This document shows positions 50,401 to 62,035 of a stretch of DNA of 64,000 nucleotides, in pieces (position 1 is the first letter of the stretch; every line of letters starts with the position of its first letter). The notes below the pieces were generated by a model that saw only the letters and a list, made by a program, of their open reading frames with translations, did no database searches and had not been told where the DNA came from. The stretch covers positions 6,820,001-6,884,000 of the forward strand of contig NC_063277.1 in NCBI RefSeq assembly GCF_910591885.1, written 5' to 3'. This stretch comes from Bombus terrestris (lineage: Eukaryota > Arthropoda > Insecta > Hymenoptera > Apidae). The translations under genes and the position numbers were made by a program.

Positions 50401-53400
50401 CAGGCACAAGAGAAATTGTAAAATTCCATATAATTGCTAGTAAAACTTCTAATACATTGTAAATGTATTACTAGAAAATAATGTATTTGTGAATTAATCC
50501 AGTTTACCTACAAATCTCCTTAAAGGAGATAATCTTTCTCAGAGGAACTGTATATCTTAATAGGGTAATTAATCATTTTTAATGAAATTAACATAGAATT
50601 TTAATATAAATTATTAATTTAAAAAATACTTTTTATTGCAATTATCTGTATGATATAATTTATGATATAGCTAACTTTAACTATTAAATTTGTAATTTGT
50701 TATTTTCTTTATGTGTAATGACTTATATTGTAATCGGTTTCATTAATTTTAAAACTTAATACAAAATATATCCCATAGTCCATATATTCATAACAATTTT
50801 ATTATATATATCATTTAAAACATAGAAAAAATTCAATTACAAAAAATATTAATTTTATATTTATTAGACCTGTTTTGTATGTACAAAATATATTGTATAA
50901 TTGAAAGTACAATTACATTTTATCAACAAATAATATTCTGTTTTTGTAATAGCAATCCTCCACTTGTACATACAATAAATAGTTTAATAATGTATATTAA
51001 TTTTTGGTCAGAATTTGACGATATAAGTGAATCTTTATGTAGCATTATATTGTAGGTTTCCAACTTTTAATAGATGGTATCAACTTGGTGCTTGGAATGT
51101 TGAACATTACAAACTAGCATGCATATGGGTAACTAGAGAATGACAATTTATTATATTTAAAAAGTCCAAAATAATATCCTTATCTAATAATCTTTTTGCA
51201 TGAAGCATGTGAAATATTGTAAATATTACATGTATATACAGAGTGTCAATTTGAAATGTGCATGTGAAAAAATTTTATAGGCAAAAATTTCCTATGGAAA
51301 AAGAAGGTAAACCTGTATAATTTTGCTAAAATATCTTCTTTTTCATCACAGAATGTCGAAACACAAATTTTACAGAAAAATTAAACGAGGTGCAGTTAAA
51401 CAGTACATATGTATTAAAATATTTCTTATTGTTATTTATGGTTGAAAATTATTATATTCAATCTCTGTCCTTCAGATTACTTAAATATTTTTAAACATTA
51501 ATAAGCTCATTCAGATAATAAATAATTTCAATAATGTAACGACGGATGTACGAATAATGTATTTTATATTTAAAATCGACATATATATGTATATAATTTT
51601 TGGCAACCTTTGTTGTTATCCAAACAATGCATTAAATGGATTAAATATTGGGGAAACGATATAATGGAAAACAGTTTCTTCTTAATTGCAAAAGATTTAG
51701 AAAGATATACTTTTCTATAGAAAATACATTTTACACATGCAATATCGCATGTGCAAAATATAATTATATTGTTCTTTTCAAATAGAGATGTATACTTATA
51801 CTTCCTGTCATTTTGTGCATAAAATAATTAAGATGATTTAAAGTAACAGCTACTACTGTTAAAGATGCCTCAATATTATTTTAGTACATTATAAAGATTT
51901 CATATATATTTCATTTATTGTTTTCGTGCATATTATGATTTATGATCGTTTATGTATTTTATAGAATTAAATGGTATTTGAGGTATTGTGCAACATCTCG
52001 TTCATTATGCTCAGCATCGTACTGGCAGTGTTCTAAATTCAATCAAATTAGTAGATAAACATTATCACTTATTGATATTAATTAAATTATTAAAATATTA
52101 AATATATTAATAACGTAAATTTAAAAGATGTTATCATTATAAAGATACAGATTAAGTAACAATATTAAAATATCACTTTACTCGTTATTACTAAATCTTA
52201 TATAATGATTTATATTTCCTTTGTGTATGTGGATTTTGTATATTGTATTGCGTATTTTCATTAGGTCAATTAACCCTTTCACTATTATGAACACAATGTT
52301 CACGTTTGCTAAAATAATTTTCAGTAAATCGTGAAGAAATATTCAAGATTATTTATATAAAAATATAAAATATGTAAAAAAGGTATAAAAAATATTACAT
52401 CTGTAACATTGTTAATTAGATAATTTAATATATAAATCAACAAAATTGCTATCAGAGTAACTCTCTTAAACGGAGTATGTGTATGCGTTAATAGTATGCG
52501 TTTCATACAGCCATCTGTAGAATATACATCCTGTACGAGGATCAGTAGAATATGTGTCTTATACAGACATTACACGTTCCGTACAGACATAAGTTCAATA
52601 GGCTATATAAGTAGAATATATTTTTCGACACAACGAGTCGTAGCGAAAGGGTTAAGCATTTCATCATTTTCTATGAAAATTAATGTGTACATTCGTTCGT
52701 CCTTAAAATTTCTGATGAAATTCTTTTATCATTTAGGGAAAATTGGCAGAATTGTTTGCGTTTTATGTCATCTTTTGTTGCATGTAATATAAATCTAAAA
52801 TTTGTGTGATTTAAAAGTTTGCCAGAGGTTGAACATATATTTTTGTTCATACGTGTTAGGACATCTCTGGAAAAGTCATTAGGGAATTATAAACATTTTT
52901 AAGAATTTATTATTATTCTATTTGGAATCATTGATTATAAGAATTCCATATATTCAATATTTTGGTTAAAAATCAACTATTTGTAAAATTAGATAATTTT
53001 CTTGTCCATGTACATAGATATTTCAACCTTCGTATTACTAGATATTCTATTGTAATTATTTTTATTTGTTGCAATATATAATTTGACAGCAATAAATATT
53101 AATTATTTAATAAATTAGATTCAGATTTTCGATAGACTTTTCAGAGTTTCCTATTTTGTCGTAACACCGTAACACTTAGAAATAATTTTTTTTTACAATA
53201 AATATCCTGTTGTGTTTTGAATTGCTATGTCGCACGAATACAAAGTTCTGACCAATTAATCGTGAAAATGTGGCTTAATTATGTTCTTTAATAAGATCAA
53301 CGGTGTCCTAATACTTATGAAAGTAATGTATGTTGAATTTTTTCGGTATTTACCATGCCATGGGGTTTACATCTTATTATTTTTAGAGTTTATGAACGCG

Positions 53401-56400
53401 TATTGTGTAACCTTAATCTCCATTTTATAAGAGAATGTTTATATTAGTTGTTGATGTTGTTTGGTATTTTCCATCATATATTCTTGCAGTATTTCTAGAA
53501 ATGCTATCGCAGAGGTCATAAAAATACTTTATTGTTAGTACAATGTTAGATTTCAATTCTTGTAGGTTTCGTATTTTCGTTATTACATATTGGCAGTCAT
53601 TTGATATCGATGTTAACTGAATAAAAGTACTCGTTTAAAATATCTTACGATCATCATCTTTATTATTTTACTTTGATTTTATTATTTTAATATGTATAAT
53701 AAAACATACTTTCAGAGGTGTAATTATAAATATGTTTACTGAAATGGTAAATTATGACATGTGCCACTAAACTATATTTAAATTTATTTATTAGAATGAT
53801 TTACATAGAGTACATATTTTGAGTATATAGTTCGCAATTTTTTTAAGGAGATTAAGGAGATGTTCTTAATTGATTTCAAGTATACTGTTGAACGTTTTCT
53901 ATTTGCTATGATTCAGTAAAATTGCTTCATCAACAATGATTAATTATTATTTTTCTTAGACAGTAAAAATAAAAAAATAATTACAGAAATAATAATACAG
54001 ACGAAAATTCTTAATTCTAATTATACCATATCATTTGGTCAAGTAAAAATTAATACTACCATGACATATGGCTCTAAAGAGATTATTTTTGACACACAAA
54101 GTAACAAACTTTTTTACACATTTTAGCAAATACTATTCATCACAGCGATGAGTTCAATTTTTTTGACATCCTGTATTATATATAATATATACAAGAAGTA
54201 CGAATTATTTTATATACTTAATTTTCTTTTATAAATTTTTAATTATCGATCATATTGGAGCATCCCAATTTTTATCCTATTAAAAAAAATTGAGAACCGC
54301 CATCCGTGTACAGAGTGGTGAATTGAATAAGTATGTTAACAAATGGTTAAAAAGGAAAATAAAAAGAAATAACGGGAGATAGGGCAAAAGAGAGGTGACA
54401 TGTGTCTGTTGCCAGGCTGAGCATGGAGGTGTCGTGTCGCAGATGGCAGACCCCAGCCGTGAGGAAGAACAAGTCACTCTCTTGGGTGAAGAGGGCCTCC
54501 GCGCTGGCGGCCAGGCTCTCAAGCTCGGGTAATTAAATGTGGTGTAAATTCGAACAATGTAGAGCGTGATGATTCGCAAAATTTCGCATAGCAAATATTA
54601 AGTACATACATTATGATTTATAGTGCAAGTAAAATCGTATACAGAGAGTTTTATTTGTTTTTTAATATTTTCGTTAATATCTCTGTCACTTTTTATGTAT
54701 CTATAAACTTCCTCTTTTTTAATAATTTTATAATAATTTGTAATTTCTCTCAAAATATTTTGCTTTTTTTAATTTTCATGTTTGTAAATCTTTCTTTTTT
54801 TTTAATTTGTTATTTTTTAAAGTTACTTTATAATAATCATATAATAATCATTCTTCTACTGTCTTATTAGCTTGGAGGAATATAAATAATACTGAAGATG
54901 TTGTGCACATGAATACAAGTTACTTTAAGTAAGAATTCATTGATTGTAATACTGACTTTTCTGAGAACTATTCATGTAAATGCAAGTAACGGAGATATTA
55001 AAGTAGTTAGGGTAACTTAAAAATCATGAACAACTTTAAATCGTTTCTTCTTAGAAGAATAATAATATTGCAGTATATCAACTCGTAATAAATTAATGAA
55101 TTATACTATAAATACTATATGTTGGCCACCTAAATCACTCCAATAATTAAATGCAATAATCATTGTGGAAGAAACATAATCTTTAATTTGAAATTTGGAA
55201 AGAAATCCTTGCGTTCTACATTTGAGACACCAGTGACTAAAAATCATATTAGTACGACATAAATGTTCTATAGATTTACCTGTGATTTAAAACTCCTACT
55301 GAATTTTTTTATTTATTTTTGAGTTTTTGGAATATAAAACGAATAGTGACCGCTACAAATGAATTATTAAATCTATGGACACATTTGTACATATATTTTA
55401 ATCGAATTAGAATTTATTAATCCATAATCTGCAAATATTGCAGAGCTTTTCATCAATGTTGTCTGTGCTATTAGGCTATATATAAATCTAGATTTAAGTA
55501 GAAGGCATGATGCGTCAGTGTGTTCTGTGGTTACAGCACCTGTATACTACGGCAGACACCATAGGATCACACTATAGGAATCCCCTCAGGCAAGCTGTTA
55601 TCAACCGTTATTTGCATTTGCAAATCTGTTTTGCTCAGTGTTTTTTTTTTTTTTTTGTCTGTAGTTACCTAAAATCCTTTAGCTCAGAAAGAGCACTAAT
55701 ATTACAGTCGCTGAAACATTTGCTAACAATAAGTCTTATAGAGACCACAATTAAAAGCACTATTAGCTTAAGAAAATACATATAAAAATTTATTATCAGT
55801 GGCAATATTCACGTGCTTGTTAATATAGAAGCATTTATTCGTTGCTTGAAAAAAAAAATGTATTGATTTATGTTAAAGTGTTACGATAACAATTAATTTA
55901 TTAATTATAAACTAAGAGATAGAGAGTTATATGGTGTTGTATATTAAAATTTGAATCAATCTAAAATGGAAATAAAATAGAAATGAAAGTTTGAATGATC
56001 TAGTATGACAGAACAGACAAATCAGTATTATTTTCAGAAATATTCAATGTTAATTTTTTGTCCTTATAACATTTTTATTAATTTGCTCTTAAAATAAAGT
56101 CATGACCTGATCCGGTTATCGTTCGATAAAATCATCCTGTTTATATATATGTTTAGTATGTGTGTAGTATATATATATACAGATATTAAATAATAAAAAA
56201 TATATATATATGTGTGTGTGTATATATATTACGATATATTCATTTAGTTAAGTAATGTACATGTTAAGTAATTTTAATTTAAATCTTGCACAAATTGAAA
56301 TACACTATATGTAAAATTGTAAATACATCTGCACATGTATATACTATGTCATTAATAATACTAACATCGTTTAAACTCTGCAAAAAGTATTGCTTCTGCC

Positions 56401-59400
56401 AAATGTATAGCCAGAATATCTAATACGAAGACTTATGTTTAATCGGCGATATTTGATATCGATTTATTTAAGACTAATTCTGTATAAGATTTCATTCTTT
56501 TAACTGGTAATCAAAGGAAAGATAAAAAGCAACGAGATGTATTTATCGACTTTATTTAATATTATTTTTATAGATAAGTGCACAACGAATTATTTTTTTC
56601 AAGCATCGAAATGTGAAATTGCCTTATTTTTACGGTTGCGTACATACAATAAATTGAAAAAATAAGCAGCAACGCTCCGTTAATATTAAAACATTCAGGT
56701 CTGATTTAAACAAGGAATTCGTAGCAAATTTTGAATCTTAAAATTTTTTTATCGTTGGTCAATAAAACAAACAGAGAACAGAATCGTGGTAATTTCATTT
56801 TTAATATTCGAAATTAACTTTTGGGCTGACTGAACTCATATAACATGACAATTGAATAAGACATAGCTGTACAATTTTTACTTAATTTTTATTTGAATAT
56901 GTACTTCAAGTTTTACGTTTAGAAGCTTTTCTTTTCTCTATACATTATACTATCAGTTTTTACAAAGTTACTTTTTGTAATCTATTATTCCAATTAGTAA
57001 GAATTGTTTATTTGCACTGCGTAGAAATGAGAGACAATTATAAAGATTATTGCTTTGGCGACTTTAAATGCTCTTTAAAGACAAATGCGACTGTTTGCTT
57101 AATTAAATAACATTCACTTATTTATCAAAGTCCTTAATTCTAAGATGTGTGTTAAATTGTTACTGAAACAAGTTAAGTTAAAAAGTACACTATATAACAG
57201 TTGATACAGTTTGACGTTATTCACATGTAACATATGTATTTAAAAGTTGGTTAAAACACATTCAAACTGTATCGAATATTCTGGTAACGATAACAATACT
57301 GAAATAATATATGTGAGTCCGTTCATTCATTATTTATTTAGCTTCAACGTGAATAACAGTAATGATGATAGTGTGGCCATGGGTATGTATAGATGCGTGC
57401 GCTTACGCGCCTACACAAATATCAAAAAAAGAACCTTGATGGTTTCTCGTTTGAGAATTCGATTTAAAAATACGAGTAAAGTTAAGAGTCTGGCTTGCAG
57501 CACCGTTATTTAAACATCCCAATCGATTACAGCTATTGTTGTTGGCAATAATTTAAGGTGAGTCGTAAATTCAAGTGGTGTCAAATATTTATACTTCGTG
57601 ATTTCAGATATGCTCAGTTTGAAATTGAGATTTAAAATGTATTAAATAGATTAATCTGTTCGTTTAAAATACTCATGTAATTTCAAGTAAATATTAATGA
57701 CTATGTAACAGCAATGGTTTTATAATATCATAGGTGGAACCGTGAAGTATTTTAAAATAAAGGTTTAGTTGCTATTCATAATTTTCAATACTAAAGTCAA
57801 TCCTGTATTTTTAATATTTTATGAAGATCGACAAAAATGTTTAAAGTTGATATTAATAATTAGTAGATCCGTTCTATATTCTCTATATCTTTTAATAAGA
57901 CTTACGGTGAAGAGCCAGAGTATAGATACTCAAGCAAAGGCAACTTACGCTGCAATGTCGTGGTGGGAAAGTTATAGCTTTATTTAAAATTCTCGTGAAC
58001 ACAAATAGTCATCAAATATTTGGCCAAATATTTATAAATTTACAAATGGCCAAAATATGTTTGGCCATTGTTTATATGCTTCAACAAGATTTTGTAATAA
58101 CGAAAAAGCACTTTTTGTGTATAATGTTTGGTAACTTTTAACTTATTTAGTTCCTCGCCTCTAGATACAGCTTTGTTATGAGTTTCTTATTTTAGTAATA
58201 TTAAGCTTCTAGAAATACGTCTGATGTTTACTATTCTATCGTAGTTGTAGTTTTTACGCTTACAGATTGCCCCACCACAGAACTGCTACATTGCCATGTC
58301 TGACATATAATATGTACTTCGTATATAGGCACATACATGGCTCTAAAAGTGAAATCTCACTTTGCTTGTCCTTCTATATTTAGACACAAAGCTCATACTG
58401 TCGCACACTTTTTGGTATGTGATTGAATTTACAACTCGTATCCCTTTAATATTCGTCTTTCATATATTTTAGAAATCTAAAATAGTAAGATCTAAATAGT
58501 AAACAAATTATATAAAATGTAAATGATATGAAGCTTATTATTTAAAGCTCGTACGGCACGTTAAATACATACAATTATATTTAAACCAAGTTTTGAATTC
58601 GAAATGCTACAAAAGGCTTTTATTAACCGGACAGTGTAATAACAATATTTAATAATGCATTGTGGTTGAATGTTAAGGATGAAAAGATCAGCAAATTCTG
58701 TAGTTTCGTTATTCAAGCAATTATTTCAGCCAAAAGCGTACAACACTAAGAATAGAAATCGTGTAATTGCAAATCGATTTAGTTTATTTAAATGACTATT
58801 TATGTATTCTCGTATATAAATGCATATATAAATGACAGTAAGTTTGGCTTTGTGCATTCCAAAAAGAAGTAGTTCCAAATAAAACATTAATTAAAATAGC
58901 CAATTTACATTTCCTATATCATAAATAATTGGAATTAATTTCATTTCATAACTTGAATCATTTTGTTTCATAAATTCATCCTTATCCCTCGATCTACAAA
59001 GCGTCTGATCAGTTATGGATGATACTACTGTATATATATATTCGCTTATCGTATATTATATGTGTATATGTCGGGAAGGGGTAAACTGGTAAGTAGTAAG
59101 CTTCTGATATGTTTGTTTTGCATGCTATATATTAATTCTTATGATTATTGTTTATTCCACGAAACCTAATCTAACAGCATTTAACAGGTAACAAAAACCT
59201 TTCTTCATCCAACCAAAACAGGCAGATCACTGTATTTATGCTATTGTATTATTCGCACCGTAGGTTATAAAACTTTCTGTTCAATTTTATATCTGAATTT
59301 GCTAAATGAAAATCATAACTACAAAGGAAACTATGAAACAAAAATAGTGTATATATAAGACGACTCATTTTGATTTTTGATACCCACTTCATGATTAACT

Positions 59401-61522
59401 TATTTCGAAGAATATATCGAAGGGTAACCAAAATATGAGTTTTAGAGTTTAAAGAAAGATTAAAATAAACGAGAACAATGATTTCTAAAAATAAATACGT
59501 TTCTAAATAAAAGTGTTGACGTGTATAAATGTAAGATGTATGTATATTTTATCACGCCTAAATGAATTAAATTGGCATTGTGGCCGATTTCTAGAAACCT
59601 TCTAAATATATTTAGTTACAATCTAATATTACTTGAACTTTGAATGATATAACTACATAACCGAAATTATTTTCAAATTATTTATTGAATAAGAATCGTT
59701 GTGTACATGATATTTTTGTATTTCTTCTTTTTTTATTTTTGGTTGTCTTTCCCTTTCTTCTTTTCTTTTCTCTTTCTTCGTATATTCGCCCTACGACCTG
59801 GTTAATTCAATATTGAACCAACTGTTCTTAAAATTAATTCGAATGGATTTTCGAATTCGTACTACCTACGTTACGTCATAAGTAAATACATATGATGTTT
59901 CTTACAGAGTACCATCGCAAAGTGATAATCGCTAATTTTTATGAAATTTGGATATAAAATGATTTCTCAATAAAAATGATATTCACTCTTGAGGTTACGA
60001 AACCTTTTTAGCATAATATTAATCCAAACATTTTTCATTGAAGTAAAAGTTGGAAATTAGTGATTATCACTTGAAATTCCACTAGTCCTTAGGCCATAAA
60101 CAAGATTTATATAAATAAGATTACATTTCGTCACCATCATAAACAACATTTTTTTTCCTTCAAGTTACTATACAGGTCTAAAAAAAGAAATATATGGACG
60201 CATGATCCATTAATATATGTATTCAGGGGGTAACAATTACGATTAAATAAACAATAAATTCCCTTTTACTCGATATTGACGATTATTCTAGAAAAAGAGA
60301 AGCAGGACCTTTTCAGAGCTCAGAATGGTATAGGAAGAGTAATTTATTTACAAAACCGTTTTCAGATTTCATGAGAATTAATTTAATTATTTTTTTTCTC
60401 TTCACATTTCCCACAAGTGTCATAAAATTCTAATAAATAAAAATCATCTAATAAATACACGTAAGAATAGTTTACTACCTAATTTGACATAGTGCCATTG
60501 AAGACAACAATTTACATTTACACAATTGAATACCTCATTGTGACAATAGAAAAGCAATAAAATATTATTTATTATCTCAAGCGCACTATTATCATAAATA
60601 TTTGCTTTTCTATTTATTTGATGTCTCGCGGTTTAATGATACGACTGCGTTGAATTAACGAGGTCATTTTGTATTGATGGTGAATTAATAATTGATATTT
60701 AGCATAATTGATATTAACAGCTTCAATATATAATGTAACACTGTATAGTAATTCATATTTAGTTGAAAATATAACCGATTTAAGATATCTTTGTAACCTT
60801 GAAAATACTTCCTCTGGTCTTATTATAGAAGCAGTTACTATACATATCTCGCAATTTACTGGTACCCACCACTACAGACAAAGAAATTGAAATTAATCTT
60901 TATGGTAGAATACACTGCTAAAGTACACTACTATTAGTACACTACTAAGTAGAATGTATATTATGCTAAAAATCGGTCGTTATACTCTTTAACAATTATG
61001 TTACTTTATTCCTTATACAAGGGAAATAGGCTCGGAAATATTTATGTAATACATGATATGATATGATAATGATTTATATAATATGATCAATATGATATTC
61101 GTTTGAAACGTAACATTATTATTAAAAAATGTATCGCGTGGTGAAAGAAATTATATTGTCTAAAACTGAATACATTCGATCTATCGCTTACTAATTGTAA
61201 GAAATATTAGTGCCTATTGCTGCTTCAAAACAATTCCTTTTCTATTTCTGCAAAATTGGAACCAGTAAATTTCCTAAAATACGAGCCATTAAAGATATCT
61301 TTAATCTTATTCCTGCGTGTGTAAAACGTAAGGGAACTTACGCAACAACAATATGGCGTTGGAGCATTATAGTGATGTCTAGTGTGCTAATGTGGTTGTG
61401 TCTTGTCTGTTGTGTCGTCAGCAAGAGCACGCAGGCTTGAATCCTACCGAGTCCATGACACGTGCATTGATTAGTGATGATAATATCGCCCGCCAGACTG
61501 CCCTTGGTCCTGTCCAACTGGG
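44729..61522 (+). CDS. Vha100-1: V-type H+-ATPase 116-kDa subunit a, 5' part of gene, alternatively spliced
   Basis: Exon 1 (44729-44845) and exon 2 (46950-47255) encode the first 141 residues without a gap. They include MGSLFRSEQMTLCQLFLQSE, the conserved LGELGLVQFRDLN, and the NAFQRKFVNEVRRCDEMERKLRYLE coiled coil of the cytosolic domain. Either exon 3a (54416-54528) or exon 3b (61422-61522) follows; both start in phase 0 and end in phase 2, before the expected FVAGVI segment. Family knowledge: subunit a belongs to the membrane Vo sector, provides the proton half-channels and targets the pump to particular compartments; the family is about 830-850 residues, so roughly four fifths of the coding sequence lies to the right of the window. 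The paralogue name is inferred from resemblance to fly Vha100-1 and vertebrate ATP6V0A1. Confidence 0.95.
44846..46949. other. Subunit a intron 1
   Basis: A 2.1-kb AT-rich intron with GT-AG ends. No nested gene or repeat element was recognised. Confidence 0.85.
46950..47255 (+). CDS. Vha100-1: Subunit a exon 2
   Basis: One hundred and two codons, phase 0 at both ends, from LNPDVNAFQRKF to KTQVFFDE. It forms the long coiled coil of the N-terminal cytosolic domain (heptad-rich EATFEKLENELREVNQNAE). The acceptor is TTTTGTGCAG and the donor GAG|GTAAGA. Confidence 0.96.
47417..47443. repeat. (TA)n microsatellite
   Basis: An uninterrupted TA run followed by TTATAATAAT, inside an intron. Confidence 0.9.
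48104..48255. repeat. Inverted-repeat hairpin, possible MITE remnant
   Basis: The left arm (about 48129-48177, containing TTTAAAAGTTCAG and AATTCAATAATTC) is matched by the reverse complement of about 48208-48254 with a few differences and a 30-bp loop. A perfect 16-bp palindrome (GATTGAAGCTTCAATC) lies just left of it. No clear target duplication was found. Confidence 0.65.
48328..48344. repeat. Poly(T) run
   Basis: Seventeen T in a row, inside an intron. Confidence 0.9.
54416..54528 (+). CDS. Vha100-1: Subunit a alternative exon 3a (vertebrate-like version)
   Basis: 113 nt, phase 0 to phase 2, reading AEHGGVVSQMADPSREEEQ and then VTLLGEEGLRAGGQALKLG. The acceptor is CTGTTGCCAG, and the donor GG|GTAATT is weaker than that of exon 3b. 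MADP and the LRLG-like ending match the exon in vertebrate ATP6V0A1 (EMADP...LRLG). The exon is strikingly GC-rich, especially at third positions, compared with its AT-rich intron. It cannot be joined to exon 3b without shifting the frame. Confidence 0.9.
54529..61421. other. Intron between alternative exons 3a and 3b
   Basis: A 6.9-kb AT-rich intron. It contains a 16-base poly(T) at 55641, TA/TG dinucleotide runs near 56140-56230, and a GC-richer 60-bp island after an acceptor-like site at about 55539. No exon is supported. Confidence 0.7.
56143..56230. repeat. TA/TG dinucleotide-rich tract
   Basis: Interrupted runs of TA and TG (TATATATGTGTGTGTGTATA), inside an intron. Confidence 0.8.
61422..61522 (+). 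CDS. Vha100-1: Subunit a alternative exon 3b (fly-like version)
   Basis: 101 nt, phase 0 to phase 2, reading QEHAGLNPTESMTRALISDD and then NIARQTALGPVQLG. The acceptor is TGTCGTCAG and the donor GG|GTACGT is strong. TESMTRALI and GPVQLG match the corresponding segment of Drosophila Vha100-1 as recalled. It has the same phases as exon 3a and would replace it in the N-terminal cytosolic domain. Confidence 0.92.
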
Positions 61523-61707
61523 GTACGTACTCCTACTAGTAAATCCTTCCCATATCGTTATTATATCCTTCTAAATTCATTCAGTACGATTATATTAATA
61601 ATTTTATCATTTTTAGAAACTTTTATATCTAGCACCGTTTTTTTATCACAGAGTTTCCAATTGTATCTAGCAAATTTTAAACGGCTGTTTTATCCGTATA
61701 AGGTGTG

Positions 61708-62035
61708 CAGGATGAAGTCAGGGTGGGTGGTATGCAAACGATGAATAAACCGAAAATATGGAATAAAATGTTTTCTTGAACTCACATTCGATTCATCGAA
61801 CGTGAACCACAATGATTGAAAATATCATAATAAACAGTAATTGCAAATTTCTTAACAATTCTGTACATAAACTTTTTCAAAACTGCAGAGGATTTACACT
61901 GTATTTTGAATAATTAAATCCGCTATCAAGATTGTCATTCCTCGAAGAGTAGCAAACTATATATAAAAAAACTTCTGTATTTTTTACTTTCGAGTCATTT
62001 TTATACATAGAATTCCTACCTGCCCGGATCATCCT
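61708..62035. mobile_element. Possible short MITE with CAGGATGA termini
   Basis: The left end, CAGGATGAAGTCAGGGTGGG, and the reverse complement of the right end, ACAGGATGATCCGGGCAGGT, are similar over about 25 bp. The 330-bp interior has no coding frame. No clear target-site duplication was found and the similarity is short, so this is tentative. It lies 185 bp after exon 3b. Confidence 0.35.

Larger units (their letters stand above)
47256..54415. other. Subunit a intron upstream of exon 3a
   Basis: A 7.2-kb AT-rich intron with a TA microsatellite, a poly(T) run and a hairpin (listed separately). No further alternative exon with matching phase was found. Confidence 0.7.

Noticed and set aside
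55507..55785. Open frame after an acceptor-like TGGTTACAG at about 55539, considered as a third alternative exon of subunit a
   Set aside because: No in-phase donor follows, and the peptide lacks the expected ending before FVAGVI.
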